Assembly (NCBI GenBank): GCA_013041785.1
Contig: JABDRK010000169.1
Coordinates: forward strand, 1 to 5,980
From: Eudoraea sp.
Lineage (GTDB): Bacteria; Bacteroidota; Bacteroidia; Flavobacteriales; Flavobacteriaceae
Length of the DNA: 5,980 nucleotides
Direction: 5' to 3'
The first letter of the stretch is position 1. Every line of letters starts with the position of its first letter. Positions 1 to 5,980 of this stretch are shown one piece after another. A model generated the notes under the pieces. It was not told the origin of the DNA and did no database searches. It worked only from the letters and a program-made list of their open reading frames with translations. The translations under genes were made by a program, and so were the position numbers.

Positions 1-125
1 GAGCTGAAGCCAAAAGGCAAGATGAAAAGGAGGATTCTTCGACAAAAGAAGACACGGAATCAGATAAATTTTTAAGCCATTTTATAGCGCTTTCACACAA
101 AATCCTGGAGAAGATTTATGGATAG
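1..125 (+). CDS. C-terminal tail of an unidentified upstream protein (partial)
   Basis: The gene is cut by the left window edge, and 40 residues remain in the frame that begins at base 3, ending at a TAG at 123-125. The tail is strongly charged (Asp/Glu/Lys/Ser-rich, including DEKEDSSTKEDTESDK) and then turns more hydrophobic (FLSHFIALSHKILEKIYG). I cannot identify the family from this. The frame was preferred over the frame at base 1, which also stays open to a stop at 73-75, because its composition looks like a normal acidic linker plus helix. It also overlaps the start of the next gene by 8 bases, which matches the tight packing of the rest of the operon. The protein is probably the first or an earlier component of the same polysaccharide operon; that is inference. 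Confidence 0.5.
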   Translation, partial: AEAKRQDEKEDSSTKEDTESDKFLSHFIALSHKILEKIYG

Positions 126-1545
126 TGGAATTTTCCATATGATCCTGGACTATATCAATATAGTCTTCCTGATATTCAGTATTTTCCTGGTATTGCTGTT
201 TACTGGCATGGCATACCTGGCTACCCTGAATTCCATTCATTATCGCAATAAAAACAGTTTTGTAGATCTTTCCAAAGTAATGGCATCGCCTATTGCCCCG
301 GGCATCACAATTATAGCCCCGGCATTTAATGAAGGGTTGACCATAGTTGAAAATATCAGATCCCTGCTTTCCCTGCAATATGTAAACTACGAAGTAATGG
401 TAGTGAATGATGGGAGTAAGGATGATACCCTAAAGCAGATGATTGAAGCCTATGATCTGGAGAAAATTGATCGGGAAATAGACCCCAACTGGCCCTGTAA
501 GCCGATTAAAGCGGTTTACAAATCCCGTCAAAGGTCGTTTTCAAGGCTTACGGTGATCGATAAGGTGAATGGGGGAAAGTCTGATGCACTCAATACCGGG
601 ATTCGTTTGTCAGGAAACAAATACGTGGGCTGTATTGATGTGGACTGCCTGCTTGTACCCGAGGCATTGCTCCATGTGGTTAAAGCTTTCTATCAGCGAT
701 CAGAGAAACGGGTTATCGCTGTTGGCGGGGTAATCCGAATTGCCAATTCCTGCAAGATATCCGGGGGTCAGTTGGAGGAGATCCGCTTGCCTAAGAACTG
801 GTTGGCGAAATTCCAGCTACTCGAGTATACACGATCCTTTTTGTTGGGGCGTATGGCCTGGGGAAGGATAGATAGCCTGCTGATAATCTCAGGGGCTTTT
901 GGTTTTTTTGATCGGGAAATAGCCCTCGAGGTAGGGGGTTACAATACCGAAACTGTGGGAGAGGACATGGAAATTGTGTTTCGTATGAGACGCTACATGC
1001 ACGACCAGAAATTACCCTATACGGTTGAATATATACCCGACCCACTTTGCTGGACCGAAGTTCCGGAAAGTACTAAAACCCTGATTAATCAGCGCGACCG
1101 ATGGGCGCGTGGTAATTTGGAAACCCTGTACACCCACAGGGATATGTTCTTTAATCCCAAGTTTGGAAAATTGGGCATGCTTAGCTACCCATACTGGTTT
1201 TTTTACGAATGGCTGGCCCCCATACTGGAGTTTTTTGGATTTATATCCATTCTCATGTTCTATTACCTGGGGATTTTGAACCTTGAATTCTTTATAGCCA
1301 TAACCCTTACGATCTACACCTTCTCGGTAATGTTTTCCCTCTATGCCATTTTATGGGAGGTATTCACCTACAATCAGTATACACGCATTAAAGATCTGTG
1401 TACCCTGGTGCTTTGCGCCCTGCTGGAACCTTTTGTTTTCCATCCTGTAGTGGTTTGGTCTGCCATACGTGGCAATTACAAGAAACTGTTTAAGATTAAT
1501 TCGGGCTGGGGTTCTCAGGTTCGAAAAGGATTTGCGAAAAGTTAA
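118..1545 (+). CDS. Membrane-bound family 2 glycosyltransferase (PgaC/IcaA-like polysaccharide synthase)
   Basis: This 475-residue protein is predicted to polymerise a sugar from a nucleotide-sugar donor at the inner membrane and pass the chain outward. One N-terminal membrane helix (about residues 10-36) is followed by a cytosolic GT-A domain and about three C-terminal helices (about 356-382, 387-411, 426-449). The visible motifs are those of processive GT2 enzymes: IAPAFNEG (66-73), VVNDGSKDDT (95-104), GGKSDALN (152-159), the metal-binding DVD (174-176), GED (281-283, likely catalytic base D283) and QRDRW (325-329, the QxxRW product-binding motif). The ATG at 118 has GGAGAAG at 107-113, and it lies inside the end of the upstream ORF, which suggests translational coupling. 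All the catalytic motifs are intact, so it should be active. The polymer cannot be deduced: PgaC/IcaA make poly-N-acetylglucosamine, but no deacetylase of the PgaB type is present in the window. Confidence 0.9.
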   Translation: MDSGIFHMILDYINIVFLIFSIFLVLLFTGMAYLATLNSIHYRNKNSFVDLSKVMASPIAPGITIIAPAFNEGLTIVENIRSLLSLQYVNYEVMVVNDGSKDDTLKQMIEAYDLEKIDREIDPNWPCKPIKAVYKSRQRSFSRLTVIDKVNGGKSDALNTGIRLSGNKYVGCIDVDCLLVPEALLHVVKAFYQRSEKRVIAVGGVIRIANSCKISGGQLEEIRLPKNWLAKFQLLEYTRSFLLGRMAWGRIDSLLIISGAFGFFDREIALEVGGYNTETVGEDMEIVFRMRRYMHDQKLPYTVEYIPDPLCWTEVPESTKTLINQRDRWARGNLETLYTHRDMFFNPKFGKLGMLSYPYWFFYEWLAPILEFFGFISILMFYYLGILNLEFFIAITLTIYTFSVMFSLYAILWEVFTYNQYTRIKDLCTLVLCALLEPFVFHPVVVWSAIRGNYKKLFKINSGWGSQVRKGFAKS

Positions 1546-1548
1546 CGT

Positions 1549-3939
1549 ATGGAAGTTCTGGGTCAAATATCGCAAAAGGCAAAGAGGCATACCCTGAAGG
1601 AGTATATCCGCCTCGCTATTTCCTTCTTCCTTACCCTGGCGCTGTTGTCATTGTATCAATATATCAGGCTTTATGCCGAGGGTGTACTGGATGCCGTGTT
1701 CAGCAGGAGCCTTTTATTGTCATTTTTACATCATGCCGGATATGCTTCGCTCGTGGCCCTGTTGCTGGCGTTCGTCTTCAACTATCTGGAAAACCGAAGT
1801 ATGGGTCGGGGTCTTAGGGTCGTCCGCTTCATTTTCTGGCTGCTCCTGGTAATGGAAGGCATCCTCATGGAATATTATTTACAGTATTATGAGATTTTGG
1901 GAACCGGATTCTGGAATCGTTATTTTGCACTGACTACCTTTGGAAGGTTTATTTTGCTTTTTGTAGGCTATGCCATTGCCTGCGCCATATGGCTCCATGT
2001 TTTTTACAGGCTTACCTCCTCCGTATATCGGATGATAAGCAGAATGTATCCCTTTACCTTGATTCTGCTAAGCCTTTTTCTCGCTACCCTGACAACCAAC
2101 AAGAAACCAGTAAATGAAAATAAAACCCAGCATTTGGTGCTCGCTGCAGCTGACGAAGTATTTACTTTCAACACCTATGAGGGAAATGTAGAATTCCCAT
2201 TGATGCGGCCCTTTAGCTCGAATGATCAATTGGGCGGTTATTTAAATTTAGAAGATCAGAAACCCAATTTAGTGTTTATCGTCGTGGATGGGCTGGGTTC
2301 TGAATTTGTAGGGGATGATGGCATGTATCAGGATTTTACTCCATTTCTGAACTCCCTGGCACATAGTTCGCTCTACTGGCCAAATAATTTGAGCAACACA
2401 GGGGAAAATTATGCTGCTTTACCCACCATACTGGGATCCCTGCCTTTTGGTGAATACGGATTTACCAACCTGGAAGCACCGATTAACCGACAGACCCTTT
2501 TTGGTATACTGAAGAAAAATGGTTATCAAACCGCGTTCTACTATGGTGGAAACAGCGCTTTAAATCAACTGGATCGTTTTCTTTTTGAAGAACGCGTTGA
2601 TCTGGTAGTGGATCAAAAAAGTTTTGGGGATGATTACAAAAGACAGAAAAAGGACCGTGCCGGGATCTCTTTAGGGTATCCAGATAAGGAACTATACCGT
2701 AATTGGGCTTCTGGAAATATACCAACGGCACAACCAAAACTAGAAGTATTTCTAACCTTGAGTTCACAGAGTCCTTTTCTTATTCCGGATGCTCAGGTGT
2801 ATAAAGCGAAGGTTGATGGTATCCTGAAAAAAAGTACGCTACCGTCCCATATCAGGAAACGGATTAAGCGCAACAAAGAGTTGTTCGCCAGTATTCTCTA
2901 TAGCGATGATGCCTTAAAATCGCTTATTAGGAAGTATAGTACCCTTCCGGAATACCAGAATACCCTATTTGTGATTACTGGTAGTCACAGTGCAACAGAA
3001 TTACCAGGGGCTGATCCGCTGGAGCGCTATGAGGTCCCCCTGTTTATCTACAGTCCGATGGTTAAGAAACCCCTAAGAATAAAGAAACTGGTTTCGCATG
3101 CAGATATTACGCCATCACTGGTCCAGTTATTATACGAAAACTACAACATCCAGATTCCGGAAAGGGTTGCTTGGATGGGCGACGATCTTGTTGGTAAGCG
3201 TGTATTTGATCCTGACAAGCGCATCCCGTTATATCGATATGGAAAAGGTATTAAAGATTACATTTCCGGAAGGCATTTTATTTCAGACAATAAGCTGTTC
3301 AAATTAGAAGCAGGCCTTGCTGCAGTGGAACTTCGCAATGCCTCCTTAAAGGACTCTATAAAAGTGAAATTAAATGAATTTAGGGCTATAAACCAATATG
3401 TGACTACTAAGGATAAGCTCCTTCCTGAGCGCTACAGCCTCTTTACCAACGTCCTTAAAGCGCCAACTAAAGAGGAACAGGTGTGGATTAACAGCGTGTT
3501 TAATGGCCCGGATTATGACGATGCCTATGATACTGCACGAAGGCTGGCACTAGACGGTGATAAGGAAAGGGCATTACTGCTTTGCAGGTTTATTCTGAAC
3601 AAGGTTCCCGGACATGTAGATACGGAAATACTCATGGGCAGGATATACGGCTGGGAAGGCAAGTATGAAATGGCTTCTGAACTCTTGGAAAGGACGGTTC
3701 AAAAGTATCCTATTTATGTCGATGCTTATTTGGCGTTACTAGATATTTATCACTGGTCTGGACAGAATAATAAAGTTCTGTTACTGGAACGGAAACTGAA
3801 ATTTCATGGAATAAATTCCAATGAGGTTAAAGTTAAACTGAAAAGAGCGAAGGACCTGCTGAAACAGGATGAGGATAAAGCCAGTTTGGCCCAGGAAACC
3901 AAGGAGTCAGCTCCGGTTATGATTGGTAAAGGAATATGA
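1549..3939 (+). CDS. LtaS/sulfatase-like inner-membrane protein with degenerate active site and C-terminal TPR region
   Basis: This 796-residue protein has five predicted membrane helices (about 20-40, 56-80, 91-112, 130-153, 165-182), then an extracytoplasmic alkaline-phosphatase/sulfatase-fold domain (about 238-590), and a C-terminal TPR region (about 655-770). Five helices plus this domain is the architecture of lipoteichoic acid synthase and related phosphoglycerol or phosphoethanolamine transferases. Fold landmarks are present: NLVFIVVDGLG (240-250) with metal-ligand D247, YSDDAL (451-456), VITGSH (475-480) and VSHADITPSLVQLL (515-528). Compared with my recollection of the family motifs, the nucleophile Thr/Ser position is occupied by N287, the His of the usual H-x-PF motif is Q407 (SQSPF), and the Asp of GDH is S479 (GSHS). 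It may therefore be non-catalytic. The TPR resembles that of YaiO proteins. The gene starts 3 bases after the glycosyltransferase stop without a clear Shine-Dalgarno; the first ATG is required to keep helix 1. It may modify, or bind and guide, the glycan made by its neighbour. Confidence 0.85.
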   Translation: MEVLGQISQKAKRHTLKEYIRLAISFFLTLALLSLYQYIRLYAEGVLDAVFSRSLLLSFLHHAGYASLVALLLAFVFNYLENRSMGRGLRVVRFIFWLLLVMEGILMEYYLQYYEILGTGFWNRYFALTTFGRFILLFVGYAIACAIWLHVFYRLTSSVYRMISRMYPFTLILLSLFLATLTTNKKPVNENKTQHLVLAAADEVFTFNTYEGNVEFPLMRPFSSNDQLGGYLNLEDQKPNLVFIVVDGLGSEFVGDDGMYQDFTPFLNSLAHSSLYWPNNLSNTGENYAALPTILGSLPFGEYGFTNLEAPINRQTLFGILKKNGYQTAFYYGGNSALNQLDRFLFEERVDLVVDQKSFGDDYKRQKKDRAGISLGYPDKELYRNWASGNIPTAQPKLEVFLTLSSQSPFLIPDAQVYKAKVDGILKKSTLPSHIRKRIKRNKELFASILYSDDALKSLIRKYSTLPEYQNTLFVITGSHSATELPGADPLERYEVPLFIYSPMVKKPLRIKKLVSHADITPSLVQLLYENYNIQIPERVAWMGDDLVGKRVFDPDKRIPLYRYGKGIKDYISGRHFISDNKLFKLEAGLAAVELRNASLKDSIKVKLNEFRAINQYVTTKDKLLPERYSLFTNVLKAPTKEEQVWINSVFNGPDYDDAYDTARRLALDGDKERALLLCRFILNKVPGHVDTEILMGRIYGWEGKYEMASELLERTVQKYPIYVDAYLALLDIYHWSGQNNKVLLLERKLKFHGINSNEVKVKLKRAKDLLKQDEDKASLAQETKESAPVMIGKGI

Positions 3940-5162
3940 ATACAAAAGGATTAATTGTAGCAATCAGCTTTGTACTGGGGGTCTTTTCGGCTTTGGGCCA
4001 GAAAACAACCTATGAAGGTGATCCGGATATTTCATTTTCCGTAGCGAGATCCATGGCCTTTGCAGGGGATTATCACGGCGCCCGTGACACCTTAAACCGC
4101 ATGTTATCCAGGTATCCTGAATATTCAGAAGCAAGGGGATTTTTAGCCCGGACCTACAGTTGGGATGGGATGTATGCGGAAGCCCGTAAACAATTTAACC
4201 GCATTACCTCCAGGGAAAAGCGCAATAAGGAAGTTTGGGTAGCTGCCATAAAGAATGAAATCTATGCAGAAAACGAGGGTATTGCATTGGGATTGGCGAA
4301 TAAGGCCCTCATTTATATCCCCGAAGATTCAGAAATATTGAGTCTCAGGGAGGATATACTTTACCGTATTGCGCAAAATCAGGCTAAATCAAACAGTGAA
4401 ACCACGGAGAATAAGGAAAAAGAACAGCGAAAGTCAAAGAATCGCCTGTCTATAGGTAATGCAGTTGATGTTTTCGATGTGGGATACGATCCGATGATCT
4501 ATGCTACTGTTGAATATACCCGGGAAACTTCCCTGGGTAAGATCATCCCCAGGCTTAACTACAGCAACCGTTTCAATCAGAATGGTTGGCAGTATGAAGT
4601 GGATCTTTATCCCAAAATATCCAAAAAGCTTTATGCCTACTTGAATTATGGATATTCTCAGGATGCAATCTATCCCCGGCATAGGGGAGGGGCAGAACTT
4701 TACTGGAATCTGCCCAATGCCATGGAAGTATCCGCAGGTATGCGCTATCTGGCTTTTGCGTCCAGTGAAACCACCATTCTTACCGGTTCTGTAGGTTGGT
4801 ATAAGGGAAATTATTACCTGGCTTTAAGGCCGTATATTACACCAACGGGGGAATCCACTGGGTTTTCGGGCAATATTTTGGGAAGGCGCTATTTCAAGCA
4901 CAAGGAACATTTTCTGGGGATTAACATGGGAATGGGGTATGCCCCGGAACTTCGGCAATTGAGCGCCAACAATGCGCTACTGGCTGAGACCTTGTTCTTC
5001 GTTGAATCCCAGCAAATCAGGCTTGAATATCAGTTTACAAACCGTGATCAGGACAATCTTTACCGAACCCATCTGGGGATTACCCGACAGGAATTTGTGA
5101 CGGCACCCAATTCCTTTTTCTGGGCGCTAACAGCCGGGATGCAATATCAAATCCGCTTTTAA
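3936..5162 (+). CDS. YaiO-family outer-membrane protein (TPR plus beta-barrel)
   Basis: This 408-residue protein is predicted to sit in the outer membrane. Residues 1-21 form a signal peptide (MNTK, a hydrophobic stretch, then SALG before Q22, a signal peptidase I type site). Residues about 29-145 are TPR-like helices (SVARSMAFAGDYHGAR, YPEYSEARGFLARTYSWDG). Residues about 148-169 are a charged linker. Residues about 170-408 are alternating beta strands ending in QYQIRF, whose terminal Phe is the usual signal for barrel insertion by the Bam machinery. The segment GWQYEVDLYPKISKKLYAY and the following GYSQDAIYPRHRGGAELY match my memory of the YaiO outer-membrane domain. The ATG overlaps the previous stop in an ATGA (3936-3939), with AAAGGA at 3928-3933. 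A TPR joined to a barrel is also the plan of PgaA, the poly-GlcNAc exporter, so an export-pore role is likely but inferred; E. coli YaiO itself has no settled function. Confidence 0.85.
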   Translation: MNTKGLIVAISFVLGVFSALGQKTTYEGDPDISFSVARSMAFAGDYHGARDTLNRMLSRYPEYSEARGFLARTYSWDGMYAEARKQFNRITSREKRNKEVWVAAIKNEIYAENEGIALGLANKALIYIPEDSEILSLREDILYRIAQNQAKSNSETTENKEKEQRKSKNRLSIGNAVDVFDVGYDPMIYATVEYTRETSLGKIIPRLNYSNRFNQNGWQYEVDLYPKISKKLYAYLNYGYSQDAIYPRHRGGAELYWNLPNAMEVSAGMRYLAFASSETTILTGSVGWYKGNYYLALRPYITPTGESTGFSGNILGRRYFKHKEHFLGINMGMGYAPELRQLSANNALLAETLFFVESQQIRLEYQFTNRDQDNLYRTHLGITRQEFVTAPNSFFWALTAGMQYQIRF

Positions 5163-5306
5163 ATCGATGAACTGCAAGGCCCTTAAAAACTTACCACAAA
5201 AAAGCCAAATTACACCACAAAATATTGTCGCTACATACTAAGTTGGCTAAGTTTAAGTTATGTAATAGGAGAAATATCCAAAGCATACCAAAAACCCAGA
5301 CTTATC
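5163..5306. other. AT-rich spacer between the polysaccharide operon and the small-ORF module
   Basis: No convincing gene or strong intrinsic terminator is visible directly after the YaiO-family stop. The spacer contains three TAAGTT hexamers (5239, 5248, 5254), one of which forms part of the candidate promoter, and an AGGAG at 5267-5271 with no start codon at a useful distance. Because no terminator is seen before 5384, transcripts of the operon could run on into the small-ORF region. Confidence 0.5.
5225..5255 (+). promoter_or_regulatory. Candidate Bacteroidota-type promoter for the small-ORF transcript
   Basis: TTG at 5225-5227 and TAAGTTTA at 5248-5255 are separated by 20 bases. The known Bacteroidota vegetative consensus is TTTG or TTG, about 19-21 bases, then TAnnTTTG; only the final G is missing here. 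It would start a transcript near 5262, giving a leader of about 45 bases before the first small ORF. The region is AT-rich, so a chance match is possible. Confidence 0.4.
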
Positions 5307-5405
5307 ATGTTATACGATACCTACGGGGAGGAGTATTTGAACTTCCTCCGCGAATTGAACGAAATTTTAAGTTTAAATGAACTAGCTGAGTTGGACTACC
5401 TCTAG
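5307..5405 (+). CDS. Small ORF A: 32-residue acidic peptide, paralogue of small ORF B
   Basis: This ATG-to-TAG ORF encodes a 32-residue acidic peptide beginning MLYDTYGEEYLNFL. It has no recognised family. The reason for calling it is its similarity to the next small ORF: residues 9-32 align without gaps to residues 10-33 of ORF B, with 10 identities in 24, including Y-x-N-F and LNEIL, and with conservative changes (L/V, L/I, E/D). At several conserved residues the codons differ synonymously (AAC/AAT for Asn), as expected for selection on protein. The spacing of Leu, Ile, Tyr and Phe suggests an amphipathic helix with an acidic face. There is no signal peptide and no Shine-Dalgarno; A at -3 fits Bacteroidota starts. 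The last codons and the stop lie inside a terminator hairpin. It could be a functional microprotein, a leader peptide or part of a toxin-antitoxin-like or regulatory unit; the sequence does not decide. Confidence 0.5.
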   Translation: MLYDTYGEEYLNFLRELNEILSLNELAELDYL

Positions 5406-5421
5406 TCCAACCAGCTTTTTT
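5384..5421 (+). terminator. Rho-independent terminator overlapping the end of small ORF A
   Basis: AGCTG (5384-5388), one bulged A (5389) and GTTGGACTA (5390-5398) pair with TAGTCCAAC (5403-5411) and CAGCT (5412-5416). The loop is CCTC and the T run is 5416-5421. This is a 14-pair stem, so termination on the + strand should be efficient; no T run exists on the other side, so it works in one direction. The 5' arm encodes the last residues of small ORF A, and its TAG stop is the first three bases of the 3' arm. Confidence 0.88.
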
Positions 5422-5434
5422 AATTATCGCAACT

Positions 5435-5536
5435 ATGGCTAAACATAACCACGACAATACCGATTATGTAAATTTCATTGAGAGTTTGAATGAAATTTTA
5501 ATGGATTACGACATCAATAGACTAAGTTATTCTTAG
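5435..5536 (+). CDS. Small ORF B: 33-residue peptide, paralogue of small ORF A
   Basis: This ATG-to-TAG ORF encodes 33 residues beginning MAKHNHDNTDYVNFIE. It shares the Y-x-N-F-x3-LNEIL core and the spacing to a late L-x-Y with small ORF A, while its first nine residues differ (Lys/His/Asn-rich). The ATG is only 13 bases after the T run of the preceding terminator, with no Shine-Dalgarno but with A at -3. No separate promoter is obvious, since the space before it is the terminator hairpin. Its expression may therefore depend on read-through of that terminator or on a promoter inside small ORF A. A second terminator follows 26 bases after its stop. The function is unknown, and I do not recognise a described family. 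Confidence 0.5.
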   Translation: MAKHNHDNTDYVNFIESLNEILMDYDINRLSYS

Positions 5537-5562
5537 GTGTTTATTTAGTGTATAAGTGCAAT

Positions 5563-5592
5563 AAAAAAGCCCTGTTAGTTCAGGGCTTTTTT
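5563..5592. terminator. Bidirectional intrinsic terminator between the small ORFs and rpoD
   Basis: GCCCTG (5569-5574) pairs with CAGGGC (5581-5586) around a TTAGTT loop. The stem is flanked by six A on the left (5563-5568) and six T on the right (5587-5592), so each strand shows a GC-rich hairpin followed by a T run. It can end the small-ORF transcript on the + strand and the rpoD transcript on the - strand, whose stop codon lies about 27 bases away. Confidence 0.9.
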
Positions 5593-5618
5593 GTTTTTTG
5601 AGGTTTAATGATTGGTAT

Positions 5619-5980
5619 CTATCCGAGATAACTCTTTAATAACTTGCTTCTGGAATTATGCCGTAGTTTACGGATAGCTTTTTCACGAATCTGCCGAACC
5701 CGTTCACGGGTAAGGTCAAACGTCTGACCAATTTCTGCAAGGGTCATAGACGGCTGGTCACCGATACCGTAATAAAGTTTAACCACATCAGCTTCCCTGG
5801 GTGACAGGGTTTCAAGTGCCCTGTTAATCTCCGTATTCAAAGATTGCTGCATAAGTCCGCGGTCGGGTTTGGGTGATTCCGAAGAATTCATGACGTCGTA
5901 CAGATTAACGTCTTCACCTTCCTTCAGTGGCGCATCCATGGAGATATGACGCCCTGCATTCTTTAGAGATTGTTTTACCT
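5619..5980 (-). CDS. rpoD: RNA polymerase primary sigma factor RpoD, C-terminal part (partial)
   Basis: The gene is cut by the right window edge: the frame stays open through base 5980, so the ATG at 5937-5939 is an internal methionine and not the start. About 120 residues remain, from VKQSLKNAGRHISMDAPL (end of region 3 and the linker) through all of region 4. ALETLSPREADVVKLYYGIG is region 4.1. MTLAEIGQTFDLTRERVRQI is the helix-turn-helix of region 4.2, which reads the upstream promoter element and contacts activators. The end is KLLKSYLG followed by TAG. This wording is characteristic of the primary sigma factor of Bacteroidota, which recognises TTTG/TAnnTTTG promoters rather than the E. 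coli consensus. The gene converges on the small-ORF module and shares a terminator with it. Identification is firm. Confidence 0.96.
   Translation of the reverse strand, partial: VKQSLKNAGRHISMDAPLKEGEDVNLYDVMNSSESPKPDRGLMQQSLNTEINRALETLSPREADVVKLYYGIGDQPSMTLAEIGQTFDLTRERVRQIREKAIRKLRHNSRSKLLKSYLG

Noticed and set aside
1..75. Alternative upstream frame starting at base 1 and ending at TAA 73-75
   Set aside because: It gives a very basic Lys/Arg-rich tail and leaves a 42-base gap to the synthase, whereas the base-3 frame has ordinary composition and a coupled overlap. This was a choice between two open frames, not a proof.
82..378. Open frame of 98 codons on the - strand
   Set aside because: It lies opposite the well-supported glycosyltransferase, with no domain, no ribosome site and Cys/Gln-rich unordered composition.
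791..1590. Two - strand open frames (791-1045 and 1351-1590)
   Set aside because: Both are antisense shadows of the glycosyltransferase coding region, and neither shows recognisable protein motifs.
2483..3307. A - strand frame (2483-2767) and a + strand frame (3098-3307) within the LtaS-like gene
   Set aside because: The main frame is continuous with family motifs across both spans, so these are out-of-frame by-products and not evidence of a frameshift.
4434..4682. Open frame of 82 codons on the - strand
   Set aside because: It is antisense to the YaiO-type barrel domain and has no features of its own.
5167..5241. 24-codon ORF beginning just after the YaiO-family stop
   Set aside because: It has no similarity to the two small paralogous ORFs, no ribosome site and a Lys/Gln/Asn composition expected from AT-rich spacer.
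5163..5618. tRNA, CRISPR array, insertion sequence or attachment site in the intergenic region
   Set aside because: I looked for cloverleaf pairing, evenly spaced repeats and terminal inverted repeats and found only the two terminator hairpins.
5937..5939. ATG as the start of a 106-residue sigma-like protein on the - strand
   Set aside because: The frame continues upstream to the window edge with typical RpoD residues (VKQSLKNAGRHIS), so this Met is internal to a longer sigma factor.

Overview
The window looks like a Bacteroidota chromosome, most likely from the family Flavobacteriaceae. The evidence is the primary sigma factor tail at the right end, which has the typical Bacteroidota wording (GRHISMDAPL, SPKPDRGL, a C-terminal YLG), the weak or absent Shine-Dalgarno sites, and a TTG-N20-TAnnTTT promoter-like element. 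Genus cannot be decided from the sequence.

Left part (1-5162, + strand): a tightly packed operon that enters the window already in progress. The order is the acidic C-terminal tail of an unidentified protein; a membrane-bound family 2 glycosyltransferase of the PgaC/IcaA type; a five-helix membrane protein with a periplasmic LtaS/sulfatase-like domain and a C-terminal TPR region; and an outer-membrane protein of the YaiO family (signal peptide, TPR, beta-barrel). The junctions are an 8-base overlap, a 3-base gap and a 4-base ATGA overlap, so the genes are probably co-transcribed and translationally coupled. Together they resemble a synthase-dependent polysaccharide export machine: an inner-membrane synthase, a periplasm-facing partner and an outer-membrane TPR-barrel. 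Two details stand out. The LtaS-like domain appears to lack several catalytic and metal-binding residues. Its C-terminal TPR segment is also a recognisable paralogue of the TPR segment of the next gene.

Middle part (5163-5618): about 450 bases without a conventional gene, but not empty. It holds two tiny ORFs of 32 and 33 codons whose peptides are clearly related to each other (shared core Y-x-N-F-x3-LNEIL). It also holds a candidate promoter, a strong intrinsic terminator whose hairpin overlaps the end of the first tiny ORF and sits just before the second, and a bidirectional terminator shared with the gene to the right. This small-peptide and terminator module is the least explained part of the window.

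Right part (5619-5980, - strand): the C-terminal portion of RpoD (end of region 3 and all of region 4), cut by the window edge.
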